In this document: one piece after another, positions 1 to 8,733 of the stretch | How positions within the stretch are numbered: position 1 is the first letter of the stretch | Layout of the letters: the number at the start of each line of letters is the position of its first letter | From: Myxococcales bacterium | GTDB taxonomy: Bacteria > Myxococcota_A > Polyangia > Palsa-1104 | DNA: 23,977 nucleotides | NCBI GenBank assembly: GCA_023248835.1 | Contig: JAHFDU010000010.1 | Span: 1 to 23,977 of the forward strand | Direction of reading: 5' to 3' | Translations under genes and position numbers: made by a program | Notes under the pieces: model-generated | Databases searched by the model: none | Told to the model about the DNA's origin: nothing | What the model saw: the letters and a program-made list of their open reading frames with translations, nothing else

Positions 1-113
1 TGCCGCCCGTTTGAGCTCGGTCGCCTCAAATCCTCTTCTTGAGGAAGCCAAGAAGTATGCGCTGCAGCTAAAGCCAAAAATGCCCACACTGTAAAAAATG
101 ACCAAAGTCGCAT
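1..113 (-). CDS. Partial secreted protein N-terminus (window edge)
   Basis: An open frame runs from an ATG at 113-111 off the left edge of the window, about 37 codons. The first 17 or so residues look like a signal peptide: MRL, then a hydrophobic stretch WSFFTVWAFLALAAA with an A-x-A-type cleavage site, then a polar segment. A strong Shine-Dalgarno AGGAGAGG (complement of 124-131) lies 10 nt upstream. A second ATG at 120-118 in another frame is closer to the same ribosome site and gives a different hydrophobic peptide, so the frame is not certain. The product cannot be named. The region is more AT-rich than its neighbours. The 233 bases between this start and the diguanylate cyclase stop show no gene. 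Confidence 0.4.
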   Translation of the reverse strand, partial: MRLWSFFTVWAFLALAAAHTSWLPQEEDLRRPSSNGR

Positions 114-346
114 GTCGCATTTTCCTCTCCTGAAAAATGAAGTCTTCTGAAGCGTTACGGTCGAGTCGATAGTACAAATTGGCTGCCTTTTGCACGCGAA
201 GAGAAAGTAACACAGTCGTGAAACTTGGATGAAGAGGTGGTTTTGGAGGGATCCAAATCGCTCTCCCGATAGTGCCAGGAGGAACGCCGGGTGCGAGCGA
301 ACATCCTTGACCGACTGCATGGAACCAATCAGAGGACACAGCCCTC

Positions 347-1225
347 TCAGCTCTTGACGCAATTTCGACCGGCAGCTTTGGCCTCGTAGAGTTTGTCGTC
401 GGCGCGCTTGATCAAAATGCCGGCGTCATCGTCGTCTTGGCTGCAGGCGACACCAATCGAAATCGTCACTGAGATTTTGGTGTCTTCGAAGCGGAAGGGC
501 GCCTTTTCCACCAGCCCGCGAATCTTGTTCGCAAAGGCGATCCCTTTGTCGCGGCCGATCTCCGGCAGCACGATGGCAAACTCTTCGCCGCCGTAGCGGG
601 CGATGATGTCTTCGCGGCGAATTTTGGCACGAATCACCGTCGCCAACTGTTTGAGCACGTAGTCGCCCGCAAGATGGCCATGGTGATCGTTGATCTTCTT
701 GAAATGATCGATGTCGAACAAAATCAGCGCCAGTTCACGACGGTAGCGACGCGCACGCGAGACTTCGCGATCGAGCTGCTCGAGCAGGTAGCGTCGATTG
801 TGAATTTGGGTGAGCCCATCCACCGTCGTCAGCCGATAGATCTCCTCGTGATAGGCGTTTTCGATGTTTCCGGTCGAGAGAAACTTGAAAATGGTGCGAC
901 CGATTTTGATAAGATCGCCGTCGGCCAACTTGTGCTCGGTGATCTGTTTGTCATTAACGTAGGTGCCGTTGGTCGACCCCAAATCCTTAAGCACGATGGA
1001 GCGGCCGACCCGCGCGATCTTGGCGTGGTTGCGCGACACCGCTTCCTGATCTACCTGCACCGCGCTCTTCGACGAGCGGCCGATGCCAACGTCGCCGATA
1101 TCGAGGTTGTACTTGCGCCCAAGTTCGGCGCCGTAGATCACCACCAAGCAGGCGGCCTTGCCGGCGCCGCGCTCAGCGATCTTAGAGATCACGGTGACGA
1201 TGGTCTTGGAACGCGCAGTGGCCAT
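347..1225 (-). CDS. FHA-GGDEF diguanylate cyclase
   Basis: Cytoplasmic 292-aa protein predicted to make cyclic di-GMP from two GTP. Residues about 27-115 form an FHA phosphothreonine-binding domain with the usual signatures: GRS at 49-51, SRNH at 64-67 and GSTNGT at 83-88. A short linker leads to a GGDEF domain (about 130-290) with DGLTQIHNRRYL near 136-147, the metal-binding DIDHFKKIND at 171-180 and an active GGEEF signature at 212-216. RRED at 203-206, five residues before GGEEF, matches the RxxD inhibitory site, so product inhibition is likely. No membrane segment is visible. The FHA domain implies that activity or location depends on a Ser/Thr kinase partner, which is not encoded here. 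The start is ATG, 16 nt after the stop of the DUF885-like gene, so the two may be co-transcribed. Family assignment is secure; the signal it senses is unknown. Confidence 0.95.
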   Translation of the reverse strand: MATARSKTIVTVISKIAERGAGKAACLVVIYGAELGRKYNLDIGDVGIGRSSKSAVQVDQEAVSRNHAKIARVGRSIVLKDLGSTNGTYVNDKQITEHKLADGDLIKIGRTIFKFLSTGNIENAYHEEIYRLTTVDGLTQIHNRRYLLEQLDREVSRARRYRRELALILFDIDHFKKINDHHGHLAGDYVLKQLATVIRAKIRREDIIARYGGEEFAIVLPEIGRDKGIAFANKIRGLVEKAPFRFEDTKISVTISIGVACSQDDDDAGILIKRADDKLYEAKAAGRNCVKS

Positions 1226-1241
1226 GCCGGATTAGTTTACC

Positions 1242-3026
1242 TCACAGGTCTTCTGCCACCAACTCCCCACCGTCTTGTGGCAGCAGCAGCCCTCTTACTT
1301 CGCCGAGCGGAATCGCACCGTGCAAGAGCAACGCCCGATAGAAATCGCCCGGCGTCACCGCCGGGTGTAGCGCCAGGTAGTCGCGCCGCAGCGTCTCAAT
1401 GATCAGTTTGCCGAGCGCCTCGGCCATCACCAGCGGATCGCGCAGGGCCCGTTCGACTTCACTACGCGCCTGCTGATCGTCGAGCCCGGCTTGATCGGCC
1501 ATTAGGTTCGCGACATCTTCGATCTTGCCGGAAAAGGCATGCAATCGAACTGCCGCCACCAGACGTACCGCGCGCAGCAACTCCGCCCGTGCCGCCACCC
1601 ATGCAAGCTTGCGATCACCAACCGCGTATCCAGCCTCGAGCACGACCCCTTCGACGTCGTGCGAAAAACCCTCAGAGAAAATCGGTGAAGCAAAAATCTT
1701 TTCGTCGAGCCCGACGGCGCGGCGACTGGCGTCGTCGACCACCAGGTGCCCGAGCACATCGTGGAGCAGCGTAAGCTGCACCATCGAACGATTGAGTACG
1801 CGCAGCGATTCTGACTGCAGCTGTTTGCGGCGTTTTTCGGTAAGGCTGTCGTCGCTCGGAATCTCTAGATTGTCGACCCAAACGATCGGCTCGCGCGGCC
1901 GCGTCTCGAGCACGCCGACGCCGCTCGTCTGGAGCAGTCCCCAGCGTCCAGGCGGCATAGCGCTCACCCGCGGACGCATCGGTCGAGCCGGGTCGATGAG
2001 ATGATGTTCCGACGAGAAATCGACCAGAGCGCTCAAGGTCGATTGCACTGTAGCTTGCAATTCCTCGGGCCGCTCCTGATCCTCCTCGACGATCTTGGCT
2101 GCGTCCAGGCCCGCGCCCGGGCGCGGCGCCAGCAATGCACGTGTCGCCTCTTCGTACCGGGCACGCGCTCTCTCAAGCGCGCGCTCCGAACACAATAGCA
2201 ATCGGGCCGGCGACAGCTTCGCGCCGATGAGCAAGCGAAGTTTTTCGGCGAATCGATCGTGTCCGAGCGCCGCTTCGCCGTGTGCGCGCGGCAGTAGATC
2301 GCGTTTGAGCCAGCCGACAAAATCGTCGAGCGCCCGCGCCGCATCTCCAGAGGCATTGCGAAAATCGTCGAGCTGTTTCGCGTCCGCAGTCGCGACCAAT
2401 CTCGGCAACACTTCGACAACAAATGACTGCACCGTCTGCCCCAGATCAATCGCCCGCTTGATCGAAAGCTCGGGAGCCGCGCTGCGCAAATTGCGCTTTG
2501 CCTCGGCGACTAGCGGCGTCACCTTTTGCAAGCGCGCGGTGAGCGGCCGCAGCCGCTCAGCGGTCAAAACTTCGCTCGACACAAAAGGGTCCACGCCGGC
2601 AATGATCGCTTGCACATACACCATCGGGTCTCTCTCGAGCGGTCGCATTTCCACTTGGTCAAACAGCTCGCCATCGATCCGCCACAGCAGGAGTCGACGT
2701 GCCAGGCGATGGCGTTCGTCGAGCGCGGTCAAGTCCATGGCGCGCAGGCGGGAAGACAGTGCGCGCAGCCGCGCCACTTCGCGCGCTTGTGCGTCAGAGC
2801 GAAGATCGTCGAGCCGATCTTCTTCACGATGGAGACCATAAACCGTCGCCAGCGACGGACTAAGCGCCAGCTCGGCATCAAGATTCTCACGCTCGAGCGT
2901 TTCAAGAATCGCGTTCGGATTTCGGCTGTCTGGCGTCGGTGCCACCGTGCCGGCATCCGCTACCGGTGGAGCCGCGCGCGGGCATCCGGATCCGAGCAAA
3001 ACCGCCATCCACAGCACCGCGCGCAT
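1242..3026 (-). CDS. DUF885-family lipoprotein with altered metal-site motif
   Basis: About 594 aa from the ATG at 3026; a GTG at 3041 would add five residues. The N-terminus MRAVLWMAVLLGSGC is a probable lipoprotein signal, although Gly at the -3 position makes the lipobox weak. It is followed by a low-complexity Pro/Ala linker. The rest resembles DUF885 proteins: helical throughout, with the late segments LLHDVLGHLVV, SEGFSHDVEGVVLEAGY, an Arg-rich LLRAVRLVAAVRLHAFSG and a C-terminal FYRALLLHGAIPLGEVR. In typical DUF885 proteins the first two read like HEAxPGHH and EGWALYAE and suggest a zinc peptidase. Here the first is H-D-V-L-G-H, one residue shorter with Asp for Glu, and the second keeps only part of the pattern, so catalysis is doubtful. 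Probably periplasmic or membrane anchored. It lies upstream of the diguanylate cyclase and diverges from the epimerase. Confidence 0.75.
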   Translation of the reverse strand: MRAVLWMAVLLGSGCPRAAPPVADAGTVAPTPDSRNPNAILETLERENLDAELALSPSLATVYGLHREEDRLDDLRSDAQAREVARLRALSSRLRAMDLTALDERHRLARRLLLWRIDGELFDQVEMRPLERDPMVYVQAIIAGVDPFVSSEVLTAERLRPLTARLQKVTPLVAEAKRNLRSAAPELSIKRAIDLGQTVQSFVVEVLPRLVATADAKQLDDFRNASGDAARALDDFVGWLKRDLLPRAHGEAALGHDRFAEKLRLLIGAKLSPARLLLCSERALERARARYEEATRALLAPRPGAGLDAAKIVEEDQERPEELQATVQSTLSALVDFSSEHHLIDPARPMRPRVSAMPPGRWGLLQTSGVGVLETRPREPIVWVDNLEIPSDDSLTEKRRKQLQSESLRVLNRSMVQLTLLHDVLGHLVVDDASRRAVGLDEKIFASPIFSEGFSHDVEGVVLEAGYAVGDRKLAWVAARAELLRAVRLVAAVRLHAFSGKIEDVANLMADQAGLDDQQARSEVERALRDPLVMAEALGKLIIETLRRDYLALHPAVTPGDFYRALLLHGAIPLGEVRGLLLPQDGGELVAEDL

Positions 3027-3071
3027 GACAAAGGAATACACTGCTCGCAGCGCTTCTGCTACGCTGAAAAA

Positions 3072-3086
3072 CTGAAGAATCTTCAG
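3072..3086. promoter_or_regulatory. 15-bp palindrome before the epimerase gene
   Basis: CTGAAGA-a-TCTTCAG is a perfect inverted repeat with 7-bp arms around one base. It ends 10 bp before the ATG at 3097, in the 70-bp gap between two divergent genes. Its position suits an operator or a small 5' leader hairpin. No matching regulator is encoded nearby, so the role is a guess. Confidence 0.25.
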
Positions 3087-3096
3087 ACGAAGAGCG

Positions 3097-4035
3097 ATGA
3101 GCTACTTTGCCAACAAGAAAGTCGTAGTCACCGGTGGCGCCGGATTCCTCGGTCGACACGTAGTCGCCGAATTGCGCCGGCGCGGCTGCGAGAAAATATT
3201 TGTACCGCGTTCGTCGCAGTACAACCTGGTCGACGGCGACGCTGTGCGCCGACTCTATCGCGACGCCTCGCCCGATCTGGTGATCCATCTGGCCGCACAA
3301 GTCGGCGGCATCGGCGCCAACCGCGACAATCCTGGAAAATTTTTTTACGAAAATTTGATGATGGGGCTGCAGCTTATCGAAGAGGGGCGCAAGGTGCAGC
3401 TGCCGCAGCTGGTCGCCGCCGGCACCATCTGCGCCTATCCGAAATTCGCGCCGGTGCCATTTCGCGAAGACGATCTATGGAACGGCTATCCCGAAGAAAC
3501 CAACGCACCCTACGGCCTGGCGAAAAAAATGCTACTGGTTCAGTCGCAGGCCTACCGCCAGCAGTACAATTTCAATTCTCAGGTAGTACTCATCGTCAAT
3601 CTCTATGGCCCGCAGGACAACTTCGATCTACAAACGTCGCACGCAATCCCTGGCATCATTCGCAAGATCTCCGATGCGCAAAAGTCCGGCGCCAATGAAA
3701 TCGTGCTATGGGGCGACGGCACACCCACGCGTGAATTTCTGTTCGTCGAGGACGCCGCCGAGGGCGTGCTGGCAGCGTGCGAACATGGCGGCAATTCCGA
3801 TCCTGTCAATCTTGGTTGCGGATTTGAAATTTCCATCGCCGAGCTCGCTACCAAGATTGCCGACCTGATGAATTATCACGGCCGCTTTGTCTACGATCAT
3901 TCGAAACCAAACGGACAACCGCGTCGCTTCGTCGACATCACGCGAGCCCGAACGTGCTTCGGCTGGGCCGCCAAAACCCCGCTCGACCAAGGATTGCGTC
4001 GCACCATCGACTGGTGGCGCAACCAATCGCCTTGA
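3097..4035 (+). CDS. fcl: GDP-L-fucose synthase-like NAD(P)-dependent epimerase/reductase
   Basis: 312-aa extended short-chain dehydrogenase. In the GDP-fucose synthase family it converts GDP-4-keto-6-deoxymannose to GDP-fucose by 3,5-epimerisation and NADPH reduction. Seen here: the Rossmann motif GGAGFLG at 13-19, HLAAQVGGI at 64-72, the ICAYPKFAP block at 111-119, YGLAK with Tyr139 and Lys143, NLYGPQDNF at 168-176 and SHAIP at 181-185. By alignment from memory with the E. coli enzyme, the active-site Cys (C112), His (H182) and the Tyr/Lys pair are kept, and the active-site Ser is Thr110. Length and motifs fit WcaG/Fcl well, but a related NDP-sugar epimerase is possible because no GDP-mannose dehydratase gene is in the window. 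The next gene is a membrane glycosyltransferase, which suits surface polysaccharide or glycoprotein synthesis. The start ATG is preceded by GAAGAG. Confidence 0.85.
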   Translation: MSYFANKKVVVTGGAGFLGRHVVAELRRRGCEKIFVPRSSQYNLVDGDAVRRLYRDASPDLVIHLAAQVGGIGANRDNPGKFFYENLMMGLQLIEEGRKVQLPQLVAAGTICAYPKFAPVPFREDDLWNGYPEETNAPYGLAKKMLLVQSQAYRQQYNFNSQVVLIVNLYGPQDNFDLQTSHAIPGIIRKISDAQKSGANEIVLWGDGTPTREFLFVEDAAEGVLAACEHGGNSDPVNLGCGFEISIAELATKIADLMNYHGRFVYDHSKPNGQPRRFVDITRARTCFGWAAKTPLDQGLRRTIDWWRNQSP

Positions 4036-4055
4036 GTCAACCAGGCGCATCGTAT

Positions 4056-4133
4056 CCGCTCGTCCTGAGCCTGTCGAAGAACGCGTTCATCGTGCTTCGA
4101 CTCCGCGCTTCGCGCCCCGCTCAGCATGAGCGG
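4056..4133. repeat. Inverted structured repeat, copy A (REPIN-like)
   Basis: Two unequal inverted halves. The short half is CCTGAGCCTGTCGAAG at 4064-4079. The long half, 4095-4124, starts CTTCGAC, carries an internal GCGCTTCGCGC hairpin and ends GCTCAG. GTCGAAG pairs with CTTCGAC, and CTGAGC with GCTCAG. Outer flanks CCGCTC (4056-4061) and GAGCGG (4128-4133) also pair perfectly. It lies in the 121-bp gap between the epimerase and the glycosyltransferase. Confidence 0.85.
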
Positions 4134-4156
4134 TCTGGAAGCCCGAAGGATCGCCG

Positions 4157-6286
4157 TTGAGCTCGCGTTTGATTCGCTGGCTGTGTGGCGCGGCGCTGCT
4201 GCTCATCCTCGGCGTCTATCTCGTCGGCGCCTGCTTTGGTTTGAAAGCTCCGCTGTGGTGGGGCCACGATGGCTACAACATAGCTGTTTACATGCTGCGC
4301 GCACGCATGACGATGCGCCACCACATGCTGTCGCCCGCCAATTGGACCGGGTACGACACGCCGCCCTCGAACGCGATCTACTTTCACCACCCGATCGGTT
4401 TTCACTACGTGTTGTTGCCGTTTGTGTTGTTATTCGGCGAGCACGAGTGGGTGGCGCGCAGTCTCGGCATTGCCACCTGTCTTATCAACATGGCAGCGCT
4501 TTACGCTTTGGTAGCGCGCTTCTGGTCGCGCCCGGCGGCGGTGCTGGCGATCGCGACCTTTGTGACGCTGCCGATCATGGCTTCGTATGGCGCTTTCTGC
4601 GACGCGATGTTTCTCGAGATGACCGCAGTGTTTTTGCTACTGCGATCTTATCTAATCTTTCTCGAGCGACCGACACCGCGCGCGCTCCTGTTTTCCACCG
4701 CCGCGATCGCGCTCGGTGGCATCATGATGTGGGAAATCTATTTCATTTCGGTCTTTCTCGGCATGCACGCGCTGCTCTATCTCTGCACCAAGCGCGGCCG
4801 CTCCCTACGCATCGGCATCCTCCACGCGCCGCTGGCGCATCTGCTGGTGACCGCCGCCGCCTGCGCCTTCATGATGGGGTTGCATCTTTTTTTGACCTAC
4901 CGATCCGGCACCTGGAAAGACTTTCTCGAATCGTACGCGCAGCGCAGCGCGCCACCGTCGCCACACTTCGTCATCGAGCGTCATCAATACTGGATGGAGC
5001 TCTTGTATGGCGTCACACCGGTTCTCGTCGGCGCTGCCTGGTTTGTCGGTTGGCTCGGCCGACTGGCCACCAAACGCGGCCGCCGGCGCGATCTGGCGCC
5101 GTTGACCTTTCTCTTCATCAACACCCTTTATATTTATCTTTTCGCGGAAGGATCGTCGGTGCACCTGTACCGCGTCTTTTTCTACAGTGGCTTTTTTGTG
5201 CTCGCCACTGTCGATCTCGCCAGCGACTTGTGGTCTGCGTTAAGAGCGCTGCTGTCGTCGCTGGGGTTGAAGTACTCGACTGCCGGCGCGCTGGCAGCGG
5301 TGCTGTTTTGCTTTGGCGTCTATCTCTGGAACGTGGTGCCGCACGCTTACTCCAATCTGCTCGAGAGCCGCGCCATGATGGGCACCCACGGCCAGGCCGG
5401 CTATTCGCCGCAGCGCGAGCGCACCCAGTTTTTCATCGAAGTAGCCAAGCGCACCCAGCCGCACGATCGGGTGATTCTGATGCGCGGCCAGCTGACCTCA
5501 CGCAAAGAGCTCTGGTTCTATCTCGACCGCAGCCTCGACGAGATCGACACGCTGGCACAGGTGCGACAGTTTTCCCGCGCCTTCGGTCACTCAGTGCTGA
5601 TGTGCGATGAGTCGACGCTGTCGACGAGCGATCATCGCATTTTCGAAGATCTGCTGGCTCATCACCCGGTGTGGTTTTTCAATCAGTTCGCCATGGTCGA
5701 CTTGCGATCAAACTCACCTACAGTGCAGAGTTTTGCGTTTGTCGACGCCAAAGTGCCACGCAGCTATCTCTACTGGGTCTCCCGCATCTACGCGCCGCTC
5801 ATCACCGAGAAGCGCGTCTATTGGCCAGGGGTATGCGCTGCGCTGGCGCACGGCGTGCCCATCGACAGCAGCGACAAAGCGCCCGCGGTGGACAATTCGC
5901 CCCATTCGCTCGCCTGCGCTTTCAGCTATTTTCGACTCCGCCGTGACCAACCACAAATGGATGCGATGAAGAAGCGCCTCGTCGGAACTGCGGCGGCGCG
6001 CGACCTTGGACCGGCGCATCTCTACCCGCTGTCGGCAAGCGGCGGAAGACAGCTGATCGCGATCTTTGTCGATGATCCCGCCGCCGCAGATTTTCATTAT
6101 GTGCGCCAGGTCGCCGCGCGCCCGGCGCAGAACTTGGCGTCGACGGCCCCGTCACCGCGCGATTGGCGCGCCGGCTTTGCCTACCTCGACGCGATTCCGC
6201 TCACGGCGCTCTCCGATCACGCCGTCATCGAAGCTGAGCTAAGCGAGAAAGATCGGAGTTCGCAGGTTCGATTGTTCGGGAAGTGA
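4157..6286 (+). CDS. GT39/ArnT-type integral-membrane glycosyltransferase
   Basis: 709-aa protein with a long multi-pass N-terminal half and a soluble C-terminal part. The first helix (about residues 8-28) is followed by an acidic luminal loop WWGHDGYN, the pattern seen in the first periplasmic loop of PMT/ArnT enzymes, then YFHHPIGFHYVLLPF and repeated hydrophobic segments to about residue 420. The remaining 290 residues look extracytoplasmic. Family members use lipid-linked sugars to modify lipids, proteins or glycans; the acceptor cannot be told from sequence. The start is a TTG at 4157 with GAAGGA upstream; no better ATG exists in this frame. It follows the GDP-fucose-synthase-like gene in the same direction, separated only by repeat copy A, so a shared surface-glycan role is plausible. 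The stop lies 1 bp from the stop of the convergent enoyl-reductase gene. Confidence 0.75.
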   Translation: MSSRLIRWLCGAALLLILGVYLVGACFGLKAPLWWGHDGYNIAVYMLRARMTMRHHMLSPANWTGYDTPPSNAIYFHHPIGFHYVLLPFVLLFGEHEWVARSLGIATCLINMAALYALVARFWSRPAAVLAIATFVTLPIMASYGAFCDAMFLEMTAVFLLLRSYLIFLERPTPRALLFSTAAIALGGIMMWEIYFISVFLGMHALLYLCTKRGRSLRIGILHAPLAHLLVTAAACAFMMGLHLFLTYRSGTWKDFLESYAQRSAPPSPHFVIERHQYWMELLYGVTPVLVGAAWFVGWLGRLATKRGRRRDLAPLTFLFINTLYIYLFAEGSSVHLYRVFFYSGFFVLATVDLASDLWSALRALLSSLGLKYSTAGALAAVLFCFGVYLWNVVPHAYSNLLESRAMMGTHGQAGYSPQRERTQFFIEVAKRTQPHDRVILMRGQLTSRKELWFYLDRSLDEIDTLAQVRQFSRAFGHSVLMCDESTLSTSDHRIFEDLLAHHPVWFFNQFAMVDLRSNSPTVQSFAFVDAKVPRSYLYWVSRIYAPLITEKRVYWPGVCAALAHGVPIDSSDKAPAVDNSPHSLACAFSYFRLRRDQPQMDAMKKRLVGTAAARDLGPAHLYPLSASGGRQLIAIFVDDPAAADFHYVRQVAARPAQNLASTAPSPRDWRAGFAYLDAIPLTALSDHAVIEAELSEKDRSSQVRLFGK

Positions 6287-6297
6287 ACTACCCCGAA
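6275..6297. terminator. Possible bidirectional hairpin between convergent stops
   Basis: TTCGGG (6275-6280) and CCCGAA (6292-6297) are inverted around the two facing stop codons at 6284-6286 and 6288-6290. The symmetric position suits a shared terminator, but the loop is long and there is no clear T-run on either side. Confidence 0.25.
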
Positions 6298-7088
6298 AGA
6301 TCTTCGCCGCCGTCGACGTTGATGACGTTGCCGGTCAGCCACGCTGTGGCGGGATGAGACAGCGCCGCGATTGTGCGCGCGACGTCTTTGGTTTCGGTGA
6401 GCCGCAGCGACGGGTTTTTTTGCCTGGCGCCGGCGATGAGAACATCGGCGCCAGGAATTTTGCGCAGCGCCGGCGTGTCGGTAACACCGGCGCAGATCGC
6501 GTTGGCGGTGATGCCGCGCGGGGCCAATTCAAACGCCAATTGGCGAATGTGCGACTCGAGCGCCGCTTTGGCGGCGGAGACCGCGCCGTACGCCGGCCAG
6601 ACACGATGACCGCCGGCCGAGGTCATGGCAAAAATTCGGCCTCTGTCGCCGATCAAGTTGCGCGCCACCAGGTCTTGCGTCCAGTAGACCAGGCTGTGGC
6701 CCATCACGTCGAGCGTCATGTTCATCTGCGCCGCGCTCAACCCCTCCGCGGCGGGCTCGCAGATGTAAGGGCGCAAAGTGCCAAACGCCAGTGAATGCAC
6801 CAGCGTGCGCACGGCGGGTTTCCCCTGGGTCTCGGCGGCGACGACGTCGAGCACCGTTTTGCGCTGTTCCGGATCGGCCGCATTCACATTGAAAAAATGC
6901 ACGTTGCGACCGAGCGCGCGGATCTCGGCAACGATACGCTCGGCCTCTGGCAGCGTCGCGCGACGATCAAAATGAACACCAAAAATGTCCATGCCTCGAC
7001 GCGCCAGCTCAAGTGCAATCGCTTCGCCAAAGCCACTCGACGAACCGAGAATCAGCGCCCAACCAGAAAGTTTGAGTTCAGGTTCCAT
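6288..7088 (-). CDS. FabL-like enoyl-ACP reductase (short-chain dehydrogenase)
   Basis: 266 aa from the ATG at 7088; the longer frame reaching 7301 overlaps the thiolase and is rejected. It is a Rossmann-fold reductase with the cofactor loop GSSSGFG at 15-21 and the catalytic pair Tyr167 and Lys174 separated by six residues. That Y-x6-K spacing is the mark of enoyl-ACP reductases (FabI, FabL); ordinary short-chain dehydrogenases have Y-x3-K. The segment HSLAFGTLRPY at 98-108 and the C-terminal run DTPALRKIPGAD and NVINVDGG resemble FabL of Bacillus more than FabI. Expected reaction: reduction of trans-2-enoyl thioester in fatty acid synthesis. It starts 7 bp after the thiolase stop, so the two are an operon. 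A role in acyl-chain elongation or a degradative pathway is open; the exact substrate is uncertain. Confidence 0.8.
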   Translation of the reverse strand: MEPELKLSGWALILGSSSGFGEAIALELARRGMDIFGVHFDRRATLPEAERIVAEIRALGRNVHFFNVNAADPEQRKTVLDVVAAETQGKPAVRTLVHSLAFGTLRPYICEPAAEGLSAAQMNMTLDVMGHSLVYWTQDLVARNLIGDRGRIFAMTSAGGHRVWPAYGAVSAAKAALESHIRQLAFELAPRGITANAICAGVTDTPALRKIPGADVLIAGARQKNPSLRLTETKDVARTIAALSHPATAWLTGNVINVDGGEDLSG

Positions 7089-7095
7089 TTCTTGT

Positions 7096-8289
<1,194 letters not shown>

Positions 8290-8399
8290 CAAGGCACCGA
8301 CAACCGCACCGTGATCGGAGTCTTTCTCGGCATGCTGTTTATTAGAACGCGTCCCAACCTCGCGGTCCAGTTCGTAGGCACCCGGGAAAAAGCATCAAC

Positions 8400-8630
8400 T
8401 TATCGCCGAGCTACTCCGACGAAAACACACCCAAGCGTTTTCGAGATTCCACAGGAAAGTGAATACTCGGTTTCGGTGCCAGCGGTGGCGCCACCGCTGG
8501 CAGCCAAGCACAAGACCAATAATTCCGCGATTCGCTCGGGGTGCTTAAGCACAAGTGCCACCGTACGATTGCTGCCGCCAATCGTGCGACGATCGCCAGC
8601 GTGCACGAGCAGCAGAGTGCGCAATTTCAT
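8400..8630 (-). pseudogene. Truncated HEAT-repeat-type protein remnant
   Basis: From an ATG at 8630, with AGGA about 9 nt upstream, the frame reads MKLRTLLL, GDRRTIGGSN, then TVALVLKHPERIAELLVLCL. From memory this looks like the N-terminus of small HEAT-like proteins that start with a GDRRSIG motif and continue with DDPVVRMRAADALEK. The likeness stops after about 43 residues, exactly where the DNA enters a perfect palindrome (8477-8502). The remaining residues to the stop at 8400 are unrelated Ser/Thr/Gly-rich sequence. I call it a truncated gene; a short, rapidly evolving intact gene is possible. Confidence 0.45.
8477..8502. repeat. Perfect 26-bp palindrome, no spacer
   Basis: Each arm is 13 bp: TGCCAGCGGTGGC followed directly by its reverse complement. 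Pairing fails at the next base on either side. It lies in the thiolase/DUF4105 intergenic region, at the point where the HEAT-type remnant loses its family likeness. Confidence 0.9.
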
Positions 8631-8733
8631 GCTGCACGATCCTACATCTATTCCGTGTAGTTGCCGTACTACCTGCGTGGCGGCGACTGCGAAAATTAGA
8701 TCTATTTTCAAGTCGTGTGGACTAGGATGCGTC

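Larger units (their letters stand above)
8293..8733. other. 441-bp divergent intergenic region
   Basis: The region lies between the divergent thiolase and DUF4105 genes. It holds the minus-strand gene remnant and the 26-bp palindrome listed separately. It also holds an AT-rich inverted repeat, GAAAAT and ATTTTC around TAGATCT, at 8691-8709, about 25 bp before the DUF4105 start. The last could be a promoter or operator element. A plus-strand open frame crosses the region from 8311 but has no protein-like character and no ribosome site at its start. Confidence 0.5.

Noticed and set aside
2..94. Possible C-terminal tail of a plus-strand protein at the left edge
   Set aside because: The frame is open and plausible (ending LQLKPKMPTL) but has no support. 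The minus-strand frame has a strong ribosome site and a signal peptide, so it was preferred.
331..350. Terminator after the diguanylate cyclase
   Set aside because: Only a 5-bp AGAGG/CCTCT stem with no T-run; too weak to call.
2526..3698. 390-codon plus-strand frame across the DUF885 and epimerase genes
   Set aside because: It spans two genes with clear products in other frames and has a low-complexity basic translation.
4126..5610. 494-codon frame overlapping the glycosyltransferase in another frame
   Set aside because: Arg/Ala/His-rich translation without membrane pattern; the frame from 4157 gives a clear GT39-like membrane protein.
8311..8733. N-terminal extension of the DUF4105 gene
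   Set aside because: The extra 141 residues have no protein-like pattern, and a signal peptide with a good ribosome site starts at 8734.
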